Shown here: positions 27,862 to 28,051 of the stretch, piece after piece | How positions within the stretch are numbered: position 1 is the stretch's first letter | Layout: the number at the start of each line of letters is the position of its first letter | Source: JAZGBC01 sp036444495 | Lineage (GTDB): Bacteria; Pseudomonadota; Alphaproteobacteria; Kiloniellales; J153 | Length of the DNA stretch: 28,051 nt | Assembly: GCA_036444495.1 (NCBI GenBank) | Contig: JAZGBC010000076.1 | Location: 1-28,051, forward strand | Direction of reading: 5' to 3' | The notes under the pieces: generated by a model | What the model was told of the DNA's origin: nothing | The model's database searches: none | The model's input: only the letters and a program-made list of their open reading frames with translations | Made by a program: the position numbers and the translations under genes

Positions 27862-28051
27862 TCAGCCGCCGGCAGGCTCCTTGGGCGCTTCCTCCGTCCC
27901 GGCGTCTTTCCCGGCCACCTCCGCGGCAGGGGCCAGCGCGGGAGCAGCGTCTCCGGTAGCCGCCTCTTGCGCCGGGGCGTCCGCAGCGCCGCCACCAGTC
28001 TTCTCCGCGGGTGTGGCCGCCTTTTCCGCCGGGGCGACCGCAGCGCCGCCA
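27862..28051 (-). CDS. rpsB: 30S ribosomal protein S2, C-terminal tail only (5' part outside window)
   Basis: Only the last 62 or so codons lie in the window. They encode an alanine/proline/glutamate/glycine-rich tail (parts read AVAPAEKAATPAEK, GGGAADAPAQEAATGD, GTEEAPKEPAGG and stop). None of the folded S2 core is visible. The assignment rests on the position directly upstream of tsf on the same strand, and on the fact that some alphaproteobacterial S2 proteins carry such low-complexity C-terminal extensions. The tail contains an in-frame 57-nt-period repeat that continues off the window edge. Confidence 0.8.
   Translation of the reverse strand, partial: GGAAVAPAEKAATPAEKTGGGAADAPAQEAATGDAAPALAPAAEVAGKDAGTEEAPKEPAGG
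27957..28051 (-). repeat. In-frame 57-nt-period tandem repeat in the rpsB tail
   Basis: Bases 27957-27994 and 28014-28051 match at 34 of 38 positions, at an offset of 57 bases (19 codons). The shared core is GGGCG-N-CCGCAGCGCCGCCA. The second copy is cut by the window end, so the number of units is unknown. Because the period is a multiple of three, unit gain or loss would keep the reading frame. Confidence 0.8.

Overview
This is a GC-rich chromosomal window from an alphaproteobacterium. A Rhodospirillales-like lineage is plausible, but that placement is inference. Three things point there. The gene order runs trpD-trpC-moaC-moeA-lexA-comEC ... gltX-gltA ... lpxB-lpxI-lpxA-fabZ-lpxD-skp-bamA-rseP-dxr-cdsA-uppS-frr-pyrH-tsf-rpsB, a chromosomal block familiar from this class. 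lexA carries a GTTC-N7-GTTC type SOS box, the alphaproteobacterial form. Lipid A synthesis uses LpxI rather than LpxH.

Layout. Positions 1-3266 (+) hold the 3' part of trpD, then trpC, moaC and moeA, tightly packed or overlapping (tryptophan and molybdenum cofactor synthesis). Positions 3300-4200 hold lexA with its own SOS operator and a long hairpin behind it. Positions 4210-6908 (-) hold a small unrecognised membrane protein and comEC (DNA uptake channel). Positions 7041-9492 (+) hold glnS and a class I methyltransferase. Positions 9508-11136 (-) hold an orphan HerA/DUF87-type ATPase, divergent from gltX. Positions 11226-14220 (+) hold gltX and gltA, closed by a clear intrinsic terminator. 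From 14221 to the right edge everything lies on the minus strand: fifteen genes reading from rpsB (right edge, partial) to lpxB.

How the parts work together. The minus-strand block joins translation (S2, EF-Ts, ribosome recycling factor), UMP kinase, the isoprenoid and undecaprenyl lipid carrier steps (Dxr, UppS), phospholipid precursor synthesis (CdsA), envelope proteolysis (RseP), outer-membrane protein assembly (BamA, Skp) and lipid A synthesis (LpxD, FabZ, LpxA, LpxI, LpxB). Many of its genes abut or overlap by a few bases, as in a long operon coordinating envelope growth with translation.

Most of the window is conserved housekeeping DNA. The parts that depart from this are: the glnS-methyltransferase-HerA group lying between comEC and gltX; a promoter-like motif shared by glnS and gltX; a 62-nt near-perfect palindrome and a second inverted repeat around the end of the small membrane-protein gene; an inverted repeat touching the comEC start; a possible leader peptide coupled to the HerA gene; and a 57-nt-period repeat in the alanine/proline-rich tail of ribosomal protein S2. 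I see no CRISPR array, insertion sequence, tRNA, rRNA or prophage gene. No gene-free stretch exceeds 300 bases; the longest is 239 bases, between comEC and glnS.
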